DNA of 64,000 bases from Panulirus ornatus (Eukaryota > Arthropoda > Malacostraca > Decapoda > Palinuridae), in contig NC_092232.1 of NCBI RefSeq assembly GCF_036320965.1, forward strand, positions 58,319,874 through 58,383,873, written 5' to 3'. The notes beneath the pieces were generated by a model, which was not told the DNA's origin, searched no databases, and was given only the letters and a program-made list of their open reading frames with translations. Of this stretch, positions 1 to 11,149 are shown in pieces. The position numbers were made by a program, and so were the translations under genes. Within the stretch, counting starts at the first letter, position 1, and every line of letters begins with the position of its first letter.

Positions 1-157
1 ATTGAAGACGTGGACTGGGTCAGGCGAAGTAACACAGACTAACAAGATAGTCCTCTAATCAGTGGTCCTGTATCAGCACCGAACTCGAAATACGTCAGAA
101 CGACAATTTCAACCCAGGGCTGGAGGGCCAATTGATGATATTCTCACGTCTTGCTCA

Positions 158-219
158 ACCAAGTAACCTCGGTTAGACCTTGTTTATATTCAAATATAGT
201 AAAGTTAATATAGTGAAGC
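158..219 (-). promoter_or_regulatory. promoter-like block at left edge
   Basis: Read on the minus strand, ACTATATTTG is followed 35 bp later (start to start) by TTACTTGGT, with AACCGAGG directly before it. Copies 2 and 3 of the RRM ORF carry the same block (ACTATATTTG, then ACAAGG, then AACCGAGGTTACTT). An extra CTTCACTATATT lies just upstream at 208-219. No ATG occurs about 41 nt downstream as it does at the other loci, so the gene served, if any, is spliced, lost, or beyond the left edge. Calling it a TATA plus initiator promoter is inference. Confidence 0.4.
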
Positions 220-256
220 TTGATGTTTCTATTCATATGTAAGTTGCAATGTAGTT

Positions 257-654
<398 letters not shown>

Positions 655-737
655 TCAATAATGGATGGAACTTGGCTCCTAAGGTGATTTTGTTGTTGGA
701 GTGGGACCTCCAGCCATTCTGTCCACCTTTTCCCTTT

Positions 738-1200
738 CTAGACATGTGGTGTTGCATTGGGTAGTGTGGCAACCTTCGTCTTCATCTTTTTGGATGCAGG
801 CTTGCAAACCTCGTGGAGTAGTTGTGGGGTTTGCTTCTTTGCTGTACCCGACATAGCCATCTGGGCGTAGCTATCTACCCGGGCTGGTGGGTCAGCCAGC
901 ATAGCTACACGCTCACTCGGTACCTGGGCTGGTGGACGAGCAGCCTTCCTTTCTTCCATGGCTACAGTCTGCCTAACGACCTGGGGTTGTGGAGCAGCCA
1001 TCGTTACTACCACCCAGGTTGGTTGGGCAGCCTTTTTATGTTTCTTTGCTACACCCTTCTGGTTGGGCTCGTTGGGCAACTTTCTTTTTCCTCTTCTTCG
1101 ATACAACCTGCCAACCGAATTCGTCTGCTGGTGGGTCCGTTTCTTTCATGGATACAACCTCTGTAGCCACTTGGGCTGGCCGGTCAACCTTCGGTTGTAG
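738..1200 (-). pseudogene. decayed basic Pro/Ala-rich ORF, retroelement ORF1-like
   Basis: On the minus strand an open frame runs from 1106 to the stop at 738-740. It encodes a basic, Pro/Ala/Val-rich peptide with Lys/Arg clusters and RPPAQV- and PPARV-type motifs. A second minus frame upstream (about 1200 to 1110) has the same composition and contains GWQVVSKKRKKK, so one frameshift near 1100 seems to separate two parts of one reading frame. A GWxxV followed by a Lys/Arg run is common in gag/ORF1-like proteins of non-LTR elements, but no zinc knuckle or other domain is visible here. No convincing start or promoter is seen. It could equally be the basic tail of an unknown host protein. Confidence 0.3.
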
Positions 1201-1202
1201 GT

Positions 1203-1820
1203 AAAAGTATATATATAGAATAATGTGGTTATCATCAGCAGCCAGAGGCCATTCCTCCCTCCTTGCCTGCAGAGTTCTTGATTTTCTGGAAAGTTCTACG
1301 AGATTCTGGTAAGATAAATACCATTGAGAGGACGTTGTTAGGGGACAGTCAGGTTCAGTTTAGAGTTGGTTGTGGGATGGTCCTTTTACTGTGTCGTATC
1401 AGACAGATGGGTATTTCTTTTCACAGTTTTCGTTAAAGTTTGTTTTCTAGAAACATAATCTAGAGCACTATTTTCCATATGTTTATCATTTTTGTTGTTA
1501 TAGTTTCATTATCATCATCAGTCTTATTATTGTTGACTTTCAGATATTTGATGTTATGTTCGTGATTGCCGTGGAATCGTCTGACATCTTGGTACAAGAC
1601 TTTCTGGTCACAATATTTCTGCACTGGGGAGTTGATCTTAAGCTTATATTGCAGGTTTTGTTATTATCTTGCTTTACATTAAGGTCTACTGGAGGTTTTC
1701 CCAATGCTGGTTGAACATATGTCCAGCAACAGGAGATAGCGTAAGATACAGTATTGATGAAACTTATCTATCTATATACCTATCTAAATATCGCTCTATC
1801 AATCTATCCATCTAACTATG

Positions 1821-1855
<35 letters not shown>

Positions 1856-2035
1856 ATCTGAAAGTCAACAATGATAATATCATTGATATATGAAGTATAA
1901 CAATGTCCTCTCAATGGCAATTATCTCACCAGAATCTTCTAGAACCTTCCAGAAAACTATGAACTCTGCAGGCAAGGAGGGAGGAATGGTCTCCGGCTAT
2001 TGATAAAACCATATTATTCCATATATATGTTTATA
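1203..2035. repeat. fold-back element 1 (long inverted repeat)
   Basis: Sequence at about 1208-1345 (containing CCAGAGGCCATTCCTCC and CTGCAGAGTTCTTGA) recurs in reverse complement at about 1885-2015. Short inner arms GTTGACTTTCAG (about 1535) and CTGAAAGTCAAC (about 1859) extend the symmetry. The tips read GAATAATGTGGTTATCATCAG and its partner near 2010. The loop carries a (TATC)n tract. No ORF is present. This looks like a non-autonomous fold-back or MITE-type element and is the same family as the copy at 2071-3055. Confidence 0.65.
1816..1855. repeat. (TATC)n microsatellite
   Basis: A run of TATC tetranucleotides in the loop of the first fold-back element. A shorter, imperfect counterpart lies at about 2690-2750 in the second element. 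Confidence 0.85.
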
Positions 2036-2122
2036 TATACATATTCATGTATATATATGAATGTATATATAACGTACAGAATAATGCGGCCATCATCAGT
2101 ATCGAAGAAAACTGAAAAGATG

Positions 2123-2193
2123 AAGTCCCACCGAGATTCGAACTCGGACTGCTGGATCCAAAGTCCAGAGTGCTAACCTTACACCATGGGACC
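2123..2193 (-). tRNA. tRNA-Gln (anticodon TTG), possibly a repeat-borne copy
   Basis: The minus strand folds as a tRNA. The acceptor GGTCCCA pairs with TGGGACT (one G-U pair), the anticodon stem CTGGA/TCCAG is perfect around loop CTTTGGA (anticodon TTG), and the T arm CCGAG-TTCGAAT-CTCGG is perfect. The sequence is close to eukaryotic tRNA-Gln, but the D loop is one base short (GTGTAAGGTTAGC). It lies in the left arm of a fold-back element, so it may be a tRNA-derived passenger and not a functional gene. Confidence 0.7.
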
Positions 2194-2940
2194 TGATAAG
2201 AAAAGATGTGATTTCATCTAAATGTTTTACATATAATCAACCAGAGGCCATTCCTCCCTCCCTGCCTGCAGGGTTCAAGGTTTTCTAGAAGGTTCTCGAA
2301 GATTCTGGTAAGATCATTACCTTTGAGAGGTCGTCGTTAGATGACAGTCAGGTTCACTCTATGGTTGGTGTTTGTAGTTGGTTGTCCGAGGATGTTGTTA
2401 TACTTGATCAATTTTGTAATTGTTGACTTTCAGGTAGGAAGTACTCATTTACGATGCATCCTTGTACTCACAACAACCTTATGAGTCACTTCAAGATTTA
2501 TCTTCACTACAACTTTATCTTCACTACACTATTAAGGTTGAAGTCAATGGTCACATTCACTACAATCTCAACACGACTGGTCTTATACGTAACCCATATT
2601 ATCACTACATCCAAGTACATGTATTTCTTGCAGAATAACGCAGATATCAATGATTTCTGTGAAAATTGACATATACAGCCTTACGTATCTATCGATCTAT
2701 CTAATATCTGTTTTTTACCTATCTATCTACCGATCTATCTATCTATCTATCTTTCTAAATCAGAAAGTCAACAACAATATCATTAATGATACGTATAACT
2801 ACGTCCTCTCAATGGCAGTTCCTACCCAGAATCTTCGAGAACCTTCTAGAAAACCTTGAACCCTGCAGGCAGGGAGGGAGGAATGGCCTCTGGTTGATTA
2901 TATGTAAAACATTTAGATGAAATTACATCTGTTCTTATCA

Positions 2941-3012
2941 GGTCCCATGGTGTAAGGGTTAGCACTCTGGACTCTAAATCAAGCAATCCGAGTTCGAATC
3001 TCGGTGGGACCT
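2941..3012 (+). tRNA. tRNA-Gln-like with CTA (amber) anticodon, likely pseudogene
   Basis: The right-arm partner of the tRNA at 2123-2193. The acceptor GGTCCCA/TGGGACC and T arm CCGAG/CTCGG are perfect and the D arm has normal length. The anticodon loop reads CTCTAAA, giving anticodon CTA, which would read UAG. The stem CTGGA/TCAAG has one G-A mismatch. It probably derives from tRNA-Gln(CTG) by one substitution. The mismatch and repeat context favour a pseudogene, but A-box- and B-box-like sequences are retained. Confidence 0.5.
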
Positions 3013-3055
3013 CACCTTTTCAGTTTTCTTAGAAACTGATGATGGAACTGAGCCA

Positions 3056-3870
3056 AATAGTTGACCTTCGATGGACATATATTTCTTACGGCCCATCATT
3101 TCATTTAAGTATGAAGCTCTCACGGCAGAGAGGAAACGTGTGATATTCAAAATCAAAAGCCGCAATTGCCCTCATGGTAATGGTCGACATGTTTGCAGAC
3201 AGATGACACAGACATGTGAGAAGTTAGACAAATATGGACGTTCCTGGTTGCTGTATAGCCTAGGTTTATTATCACTTGTAATGAAGGAGAAATGTTGCAC
3301 ATTATTCCACACCTTTTTATTTAGGCTACGTTAGGCTAGGATGAATAGGGTCCATAACGAAACAGAGCTGGGAAATGCATCATATCGGATCTGTATTTGT
3401 GCAAAATGGCGCAAGTTTGTGGAGGTGATTTACGCAATGCCGGAGAGAATCCACCTCCACAAGAAATAATGTCTCAGACCATACAATATCTGCTGTTGGA
3501 CGAGCAGGGGACATTAGACCAATATATTCCTGTAGTTCACTGCTCTTCCCAAACACGCAGCAAGACATTCGTAAAAGCGTTAAACTGAACTTTTCCATCG
3601 GTGTTCATATCTTTAATTACTTACACCAGTTCCAACAGATGGAAAAAATCATTTGAAAAATCAGAAATTATTTGCCTATAAAAAGCATTTTGATCGATCG
3701 TACCAAATATTCAATTATTTCTGTACCCGACAAAATATTCAGTCACTCCTATATCCAACATTTTTCCTGCTGGCTGGTGCCGTTAAAGTCATATGGTAAT
3801 TTACCGCAATTAGATTATAGATATATTCATCTATATGGAATGGCTCAGCGTGAAGAAACATATATAGTTT
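3056..3870. other. anonymous DNA
   Basis: No gene, repeat or RNA could be supported here. Short open frames of 60-90 codons on both strands lack recognisable domains or coding features. Confidence 0.5.
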
Positions 3871-3879
3871 CACTAAATC

Positions 3880-4268
3880 CTCCTCTTCACTACACTCCCA
3901 TCTTCACTACATAGTTCTAACACATCTTGACTACACCATTGTATGACCACATTGTGTTCTTATCTTCACCACAGCCTCGGCAAAATTGATGTTTTCTTTA
4001 CACATCAGGGTAGATGGCCATCTTTATGATGACAGAGAACACACATAACATATTAAACCACTTATCTTTAGTCACTTTAATCTAATTTCTGCTGATAAAA
4101 ACGAATTATAATGACAATCCTTGTGTTCTGTGACGGGACATTGTACGGGTGAAGGAACTGTTGTCAGGCACATGTATCAAACTATTGAGAAATTAACTTA
4201 ACTGTATTAAAGTATTAACTTCACTATATTAGACTTCTCTATATTAAGCTATGCTAGGATATGATCAG
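3880..4268 (+). promoter_or_regulatory. CTTCACTA repeats and TATA/initiator promoter
   Basis: Degenerate CTTCACTACA/CTTCACTATATT motifs occur at about 3886-3980 and 4212-4235. They are followed by CTATATTAAG near 4237 and, about 26 bp later, by TCAGTT at about 4263, a match to the arthropod initiator core. A second TATA candidate (TATATAAGG) lies near 4276. Both precede the acidic-repeat ORF whose ATG is at 4396. Similar CTTCACTATA repeats precede the RRM and winged-helix ORFs. The promoter role is inferred. Confidence 0.4.
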
Positions 4269-4395
4269 TTCCCAGGTTATATAAGGGCGGGAGCCGGGCC
4301 GAGAGCATCATTTGAGCTGTGACCTCTGTCGAGAGAACATCTCTGCTCCGCCTTGCAAGCTCCCTCAACCTTTCCTCGAACACTTCAATATAATA

Positions 4396-4701
4396 ATGTT
4401 CACCAAGGAGGTAGGACGATCCTCCTTTGTCCAGGAGATGGAATTTGACTATGTCCATGTATTTGACATGGGCTATGGCTGTGTGGACATGGAAGTGGAA
4501 TACCCAGACGTGGAAGTGATGGATGGAGTGGAACTTGGCTGTGTGGATATGGAGGTGGAATACCCAGACGTTGAAGAGATGGATGGAGTGGAATTGGTGG
4601 AATACCCGGACGTGGAAGTCATGGATGGAGTGGAATTTGGCTGTGTGGATATGGAGGTGGAATACCCAGAAGTGGAATTGGAGGAAATGGAATATGGGTG
4701 A
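4396..4701 (+). CDS. small acidic repeat protein, unknown function
   Basis: A 101-aa open frame from the ATG at 4396, chosen because it lies about 130 nt downstream of a TATA/initiator-like promoter. The frame is also open upstream to about 4312. After ~20 residues (MFTKEVGRSSFVQEMEFD) the protein is 3-4 imperfect repeats of about 21 residues built on VDMEVEYPDVEVMDGVE, strongly acidic with almost no basic residues. No known domain was recognised. The RRM ORFs elsewhere in the window also begin with an acidic N-terminal section, and copy 1 of that RRM repeat starts only ~140 bp downstream. It may therefore be a diverged acidic N-terminal region split from its RRM part, an independent gene, or simply a coding-frame minisatellite. 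The repeat shows one short in-frame unit, as expected from slippage. Confidence 0.4.
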   Translation: MFTKEVGRSSFVQEMEFDYVHVFDMGYGCVDMEVEYPDVEVMDGVELGCVDMEVEYPDVEEMDGVELVEYPDVEVMDGVEFGCVDMEVEYPEVELEEMEYG

Positions 4702-4845
4702 AGCTGGTATGAACGCCATATGGATTTGGTGAAGGTTGACCTCGTAATGTTTTGACGTAAAATAGGTCAACCACTGTGACCATGTGGCGGGGAGGGCCAC
4801 ATCCACCAACCACGAAGCGAGCCCCACCACGGAGAAGTATCCTGG

Positions 4846-5315
4846 CTGCATCCACGTACGAGAACCACCGTGGGACTGCCGTCATCCAGTACCCCTGCTA
4901 TGCCTCCTACAAGAAGGCACTTCTTGCCAACGTGACACCACTTTCCGTCAACGGTCGCTGTGCAAAAGTGAAACCTCACCGTCCCACTGATGCTGACCAA
5001 GAGACCTCGCCCACTCAAGTGGCACTGCAGCCCACACGCCCTACCAGACACACCATCCATGAGGAAATGCAGCCCACCCCACTTGTCAGGCCCACCTTCA
5101 GGGAGACATGGCAGGTCTCAAGACCTGTCAGGCCCACCATTCAAGACCGACTTGGTCCCCCAACACACGTCAGGCCCAGCGTTCTAGACCGACTGGGACC
5201 AATAACACATGACATGTCCTACGTTACAGACCGACTGCACTCCGCACCACGTACGGCCGTTAAAAGGCGTGTCGAGATGACACACGTTCCCCGTGCCAAA
5301 AGATTCAGTTGGTGA
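4846..5315 (+). pseudogene. truncated RRM-protein ORF (copy 1)
   Basis: In frame with an open stretch from 4776 to the stop at 5313-5315. It encodes the C-terminal ~155 residues of the RRM protein found intact at 23907-24758: the RNP1-like strand RGTAVIQYP, the end of the domain (NGRCAKVKPHRP), and the Pro/Thr/Arg-rich tail. The N-terminal acidic region and the RNP2 strand are absent. Only one RPTIQDRLGPPTHV unit is present where copies 2 and 3 have two. The upstream ~25 codons are unrelated to the other copies, so this is most likely a truncated copy. A fusion with new upstream sequence cannot be excluded. Confidence 0.6.
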
Positions 5316-5740
5316 GGAACCTGAGTTCTTTCTTCCTGCTGGTGCTGCAGGAGAACACGGTCCTAGAGTGGACACTGGAGGTGTGTTTGTGTTTGTGTTT
5401 GGGTTATCACTGAGGAACCAACACCAAGACAACTTTAGTTTCGGCCCGCCAAGGGTTACGTTAATCTAGCGGAAGTCTGGCTTTCTCCCAGTAGTGGATG
5501 ACACATAATATCTACGTAGGGACGTTGAAAAACAAAGAAAGAAAAAAATGGGAATATTATCCCGCCCAAAAAAATACATAAATTCACGGGGATAATTTCC
5601 TTCAAAGAAAAAATGAAACTCTTCGGACGCTACCGTGCCTTCCATAAAGCAACCCTCAAAGAAATCACTTTCTACACAATGCACAAGGATTCAGTTAGTC
5701 AATGTTCATATGACTGGGGCTATTCATCCCTCTCACTGAT

Positions 5741-6079
5741 TCATTTTTCAAGATTAGGGAAAGTTATAATAAAAATATTGTATTGAGTTTCTCCGTTGGC
5801 GTCAGGGTAAACACCCATCCCCCCCGAAGCTTGGTTACCTTTCCGTGGTGGGGGGGACTTCATGGATTGGGCAGTAGCAACCATCGTTGGTTGCTTCTGT
5901 TCAATCCATGAACGAAAAACCAAGCATCTTGAACGTAATTGTCGTATAAATTCACTTGGTGTCAAAACTGACGCGAAAGTGATTGTCTCAATTTTGTCAG
6001 AAATGTTTGTGCGTTTCGGCCTGATGGCGGGAGTCGGTTTGGCGCTGTGGTCATGAGGGAATACGAGGAAGATTGGCAA
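5741..6079 (-). CDS. conserved antisense ORF, 112 aa (copy 1), unknown
   Basis: The frame is open at the same length in all three copies of the RRM element (also 25193-25531 minus and 57300-57638 plus). It runs convergently to the RRM ORF. The predicted peptide is basic, begins MPIFLVFPHDHSAKP and includes a KSPPPRKGNQASGG stretch. No family is recognised. A 64-codon frame on the opposite strand is also kept open in all copies, so conservation may reflect only the low divergence of the repeat. Confidence 0.25.
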   Translation of the reverse strand: MPIFLVFPHDHSAKPTPAIRPKRTNISDKIETITFASVLTPSEFIRQLRSRCLVFRSWIEQKQPTMVATAQSMKSPPPRKGNQASGGMGVYPDANGETQYNIFIITFPNLEK

Positions 6080-6524
6080 CCGTCCCAGAAGTAGCTACAG
6101 TGAGGCCCAGCAGCTGTCCCTAATACTGTGGAAGGCACTCATGTAAGGTGTGCAGTGAGGCGCAGCGGTAACAAGGGAAACGGACAACCAAAACAGTAAT
6201 CTTGATCATCAGGAGGCTATCCAATGCTCAGAGTAGATAAGGGCGATTATTGTATGGCTTCGCTCAGAGGATGAAAATCTTAGCCGTGAAAATCAACAAG
6301 TAAAATAACTAGTAGTTAGTAGTAGTGAGGTGGAATTACCGTATTTCTGTGGTCTTAATAGTAAAACGAAACTTTTCGTTTTCTCCATCAATCTAGAGGT
6401 GTTGTAGACCACCATCCTTAAGGTTGTAAGGTAATGGTAAGTACAAGGTTATGACCTCAGCAAATTTGTGATGGAAAGTGCAGGAAATGTGGTAATGTAT
6501 ATAATATGAATCATATAGTTGTAT

Positions 6525-6530
6525 AATAAA
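6525..6530 (+). terminator. poly(A) signal AATAAA, RRM element copy 1
   Basis: AATAAA lies about 1.2 kb after the RRM stop codon. Copy 2 has it at 26030-26035. Copy 3 has GATAAA at the equivalent place. It would imply a long 3' UTR. The assignment is by motif only. Confidence 0.3.
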
Positions 6531-6744
6531 TGTGTGATAAAATTTAGTCTTTTCTGTGCCCGTTCATTAATTCAAATACAGGTAAGTTTTCTCTCTAACG
6601 AGGTGGGATAAGCTACGTGCACTCGGCTTGTAAATGTGGTGACTTTCCCTTCATTACCACAATGTTGTGCTGAACTGAAGATGTAGAATTCCGTAGACGA
6701 AACTAAGATAGGAAATCAATCTACATTAGAAATTGAAAGCGCCG

Positions 6745-6804
<60 letters not shown>
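6745..6804. repeat. (GT)n microsatellite
   Basis: About 30 GT units directly at the 3' end of RRM element copy 1. Confidence 0.95.
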
Positions 6805-6807
<3 letters not shown>

Positions 6808-6916
6808 ACTTTAATCATTATCACGTGAGTCTTTTGAGGAAGGATTTGTACACTCGTGTTGCCCCGTCTTTTAACCTTGTAAGTGTAAAATATGTTTTCA
6901 CTCCTGTGTGCACTCA

Positions 6917-6932
6917 AACACACACACACACA

Positions 6933-6999
<67 letters not shown>
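6917..6999. repeat. (CA)n microsatellite
   Basis: About 40 CA units with one TA interruption. It is the reverse-complement motif of the tract 110 bp upstream, so the two can pair. Confidence 0.95.
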
Positions 7000-7000
<1 letters not shown>

Positions 7001-10000
7001 ACCTATAATATTATCTAGTATCTTCTTCAGAAGGATATCTTACACCTTGATTATAAAAGCCAAAGAAAAATTTATAAAAACATATACATATATTTACACA
7101 CGTGTAGATATATGTTATGTATTGAAATGTGGCGGAAAAATTCCTTATATATTAACAAACGTGATTGAGGACTTAAAGAATCTGGTACAAACATAATGGT
7201 TATTGTGATAAATGATCTATTTATGGTAAATATGTATTGTGTTGCATTATAATGGTTGCTCAGGACCAAGGTTCTTAAACCCGAATCAGTAAAATACTAT
7301 AAGAAATAAAAGATCAGTTAAACAAACATTTATAGTGATTAATCACACAATATATCTTACTGTGGGTATCTAAAAGAAAATCCATTGCAAGGAGCTAGTT
7401 TAAGGCAGGAGTATTTCATTTTCTAACAAAATATTTACCTCTACATCCCTTTTCTTTCGTCACCATTTCTTGTGTTTACTACTATCAAGAAATATCTTTC
7501 ATGTAACATAAAAATTCTGTATAGGTATTTGATTAATGTTCTTCAACGACGCGTTGTATAACTCTTCGTTAGTGAAGTTCATTTCGTGTAATGGATCATG
7601 CATTACAAAGTTGTGTCTATCCACACAAGTGTTACACGTCCCAGGTAAAGATATATTCTAGAGATAGTGTATATCTAACATATATACGTGTTTTTTAAAT
7701 ATGTGTAAAAAGTTTTCCTGAGGGACAGTACCTAAGACTTTCGTATTAAAGTTGATCAGTTGTAAGTGATCAAGCATTACAAAGCTGTGTCCATTACCAC
7801 TGGTGCTACTGATCCCGGGTAAAGGTATTCTACCCTTCTAGTTATCTATGCTTCATCTCTGGCTTGATCCTTGCAAGTGATATATATGGTGTGTAATTCT
7901 CTATATTCTTATCATACAATCAATCAGTTGAGGTGCAGAACACGCTGTTCATCCTGGTCACTCCACTCTCTCACATACTATTATTCAAAAGGTGTTACCG
8001 GACTCAACCCATAAGTCGTTACACCAGGAATGACAAGTAACCTTGGGGAAAGGCTGTATCATCGACCAGGGAAGGGAAGAAATAGCACAGTCTCATCGAA
8101 AACCTTTTCGCTTCATAGATATGTGCCATCATCCCCTGCTCCTGTGTGGAGTGCAGCAGCCACGAAGGTGTAGGAGCGCCATCAAAGGTGTGCTGGTGAT
8201 GTGTGTACTGCTCACACCATCACCTGGGCTGAGCCTCAGGACCTGTTACCCTCCTCCTGAGAAGGACTATTTTTGTGTCCCTACTCATCACACTCCCGAG
8301 AACCCCTCAAAATACTCCTCCCGAATTCCTTTCCTACCCAAACCCTTCCCTCTACGTAGTCAGTAATCAAGACAGACATTCATAGCTTCATATGCAGCTA
8401 CCTGAACTTATGGTTCACATTCTGGCTTCATGACCTTTAGATGATAGCCCTTAAATCCAACAACATATATACATCCTGTTATACAACTGATGTTACTGTC
8501 TGACGTATGTATGGTGCGGCTTGATGACCTTACCTGCTGATGGCTAATATCGACTGTTATCATGTTGCAAATTTTGTTATTTGTTTGCTTTTCCGTACGG
8601 TACACATTCTGGTTAACGAACTTTACTTGTTGATAGCTGTAAATTCAGAGATGATAAAACATACGTGTTACAGAGCCCGTATGATAAGGGCCCGAGCCAG
8701 GCAAGGACCTGACGAATCTGTAAACAAGAAATGACCTGTTAAACTAGGTCAGAGAAGGGGCCGTCCACACTCTAGATGTAGGACGTAAACCTAGAAAATC
8801 TAACAACGACAACAAACAACAGGTAGGTGAAGACCTCACTAGTGTGACAACGACAGTAGATACCTGCTACGAGGAGACCTGCTGGTGACTCTAACAATAA
8901 CATAACTGTACAGTAAACAGACTTCTAAGAACGGGCTGTCGTAAGACAAGGGCCCATGTCAGGCGGACACCTACCCAATCTAACAACAACAATCTATCTA
9001 ACTATTTGTTGTCATATATGAATCCTGACTCCATAACTGTTGATTAGTAGATTGTTTCACGTGGCAGAGATGATCCAGTCATTACACACGACAAAGGTAC
9101 ACTACTGAGCTCCGCCTCGTTCAACTCTGGGCTAACTAGCGAGCTACAAGGAACAGCCTTCCTGACCACCATTACCACACCTTGCAACTGCTCACTTGAA
9201 ACGCTTCTGACAATCAACTGCAACTGTTGATTGTTTACTGAGCTGTGTTGACGACCCGCCCCCACACCTCTTGTATACGTAAGGCTGGTGAACAGTATAT
9301 GGTCTCCTCCCAACACCGGTCACGAACATTCTCCTATATTTCTTATTTTGTTTATTATAAAAGGAATACATATAGTAACGGGAGCCTAGCTATGATTATT
9401 ACGCCTAAGTCCAGCACCATTAAGACTGTCTTTATAGATATACAAATACCAGCAGAAGACATGCAGAAGGACTGGCCATGTTGTGTGTGCAGCAGCCAGA
9501 CACGTGAAGCCACACATCACACCACCGTCCGTGTATGACTGCTGGAGAACATAACCCCAGGTTGTATATACTGGACGAAATGATTGCACATCAAATTGGA
9601 AATGACAATAACACACTTATCCAAAAATATAAAGTGTATGTTAGTTCTGTATGTTAAGTAAGTACCTTATATTGATATTATGTCATAAACAGTTATCATT
9701 TAATTGTATAATTAATAACAGTCACCTATTACGTAGCACTTAGACATATGGTGTGAAAATATAATACAATATCCATAAAAGGTTTTAGCAAAAATGTATA
9801 ATTATGTTGATGCAATAAGGAAAATATGAATGATGACTAACCTTGGTAGCTTGAGTTCTACAGAAGTGCTTCATGTTGCTTTGTAGTAAACACAACATTC
9901 CTAAATTGTCTTGGCTCAGTCTCTCTCCGGCGTGACCTCATCTGCTGAGAACACCTGCCAACTGAGGCAGCAGCTGACACACCTGGATATGGCAACTGAT

Positions 10001-10300
10001 GCAGCAGCCGACACATCTGGATATGGCAACTGAGGCAGGAGCTGGAGACACCTGAGTATGGCAACTGAGGCTTGATAAAATGAATATTAGTCAGTGATTT
10101 TCCTAGGTGTAGGTCGAGTTTTCACTTCCTTTAACGATGATTAATAAAGGTTTAATTGTGTTTTGTCTTGAGGCTGACGAGTGTTGGCAAGATTTGACCA
10201 GAATGCAGCAGAGATAACACGTAGCTAGCGATCACTGCTGGAAAATCCAGAGTTATGAAGAACTAATGTGTGAGTTACGTCTTGTCATGTTATGTGAGAA
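7000..10300. other. anonymous DNA with minor duplications
   Basis: No gene could be supported. A diverged direct duplication of ~85 bp is visible (about 7589-7672 and 7757-7842, sharing GATCATGCATTACAAAG-type sequence). A 107-codon plus frame at 8043-8366 has no domain. A 34-bp tandem repeat is listed separately. Confidence 0.5.
9953..10070. repeat. 34-bp tandem repeat, ~3.4 copies
   Basis: Units contain GGCAACTGAGGCAGCAGCTG and end in ACACACCTGGATAT. Copies differ by several substitutions. Confidence 0.8.
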
Positions 10301-10301
10301 G

Positions 10302-10302
<1 letters not shown>

Positions 10303-10385
<83 letters not shown>
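10303..10385. repeat. (GA)n microsatellite
   Basis: About 40 uninterrupted GA units. Confidence 0.96.
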
Positions 10386-10389
<4 letters not shown>

Positions 10390-11149
10390 GATTAATGAAG
10401 ATGTATCAGGGGTCAGAAAAGACACAAAGGAAGATGGAAAGGGAAAGAGAAGGAAAGAAGAAGCTAAACAAATAACAGAAGATCCGTCATAATGTGTTTC
10501 CCACAAAGTACTTGGCTTCAGTGTTAGATTTCAGATGAAGATGCTGGAAGAATAGTCGTGTGTATTATCCTTAAGTTCTCTGTGACGTCCAGATATTATC
10601 CACTCACTCCACTTGCGCATATGTGAGGCAGTTCTTATAACAGCAGAGCAACAGTCACATCTGAACAATATGGTGGAAACATGGATTTTTCATGACCTAC
10701 GCAAAATGAAATAATCAGAATTGATTGTAAATATGTGTGTAAAGATTAAAATCAATGATGATTTATACTGTGTACCTGACGTAGATGCCAGACTCCTGCT
10801 TGAACAAGTGACTTGCCATTATTTTCGGTTGTTCACTATAATAGCCAAGAACTTCCTCTTCATCATTAATGTTTTGGATGGGGAAGAAATTGCATCCTAC
10901 ATACCACAATAGTCCATCAGAGGTTTGGTTAACCCTGACTGATATAATTGTGCAAAATTTATAAGTCAACCCCAATAGTCAACCCAGTTAACTAAGACAA
11001 ATACATATTAGTTTTATTTAATCATAAAAATATTAGAAATCATTGGTTGTTACAGTACCTTCATCATGTTGTCATGAAGTCCCTACTTGTCCTTACCATC
11101 AACACAAGTAATCTACTTTTCATTACTTCTGTTTTATCTCTGATTCTCT
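10386..11149. other. anonymous DNA
   Basis: AT-rich sequence without recognisable genes or repeats. Confidence 0.5.

Larger units (their letters stand above)
2071..3055. repeat. fold-back element 2 with tRNA-like sequence in each arm
   Basis: The left arm (about 2071-2345) and right arm (about 2780-3055) are inverted copies. They share CTTTTCAGTTTTCTT, a tRNA-Gln-like sequence, a ~60-bp segment, and the CCAGAGGCCATTCCTCC block also found in element 1. Element 1 lacks the tRNA and the 60-bp segment, so these were gained here or lost there. The loop contains several CTTCACTACA-type motifs (about 2485-2610) and a (TATC)n tract. Confidence 0.7.
4846..6740 (+). repeat. RRM-element copy 1, 5'-truncated and 3'-truncated
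   Basis: From about 4846 to 6740 the sequence matches 24250-26235 (same strand) and 56660-58580 (inverted). Homology begins in the middle of the RRM coding region. It ends where the other copies continue and this one enters a (GT)n tract. Features shared by all copies are the ORF C-terminus, the antisense 112-aa frame, and a perfect palindrome AAAACGAAAC/TTTTCGTTTT near 6363-6382. Divergence from copies 2 and 3 is clearly greater than between those two. Confidence 0.85.

Noticed and set aside
8043..8366. 107-codon plus frame
   Set aside because: No domain, no promoter or splice support, and composition like its surroundings.
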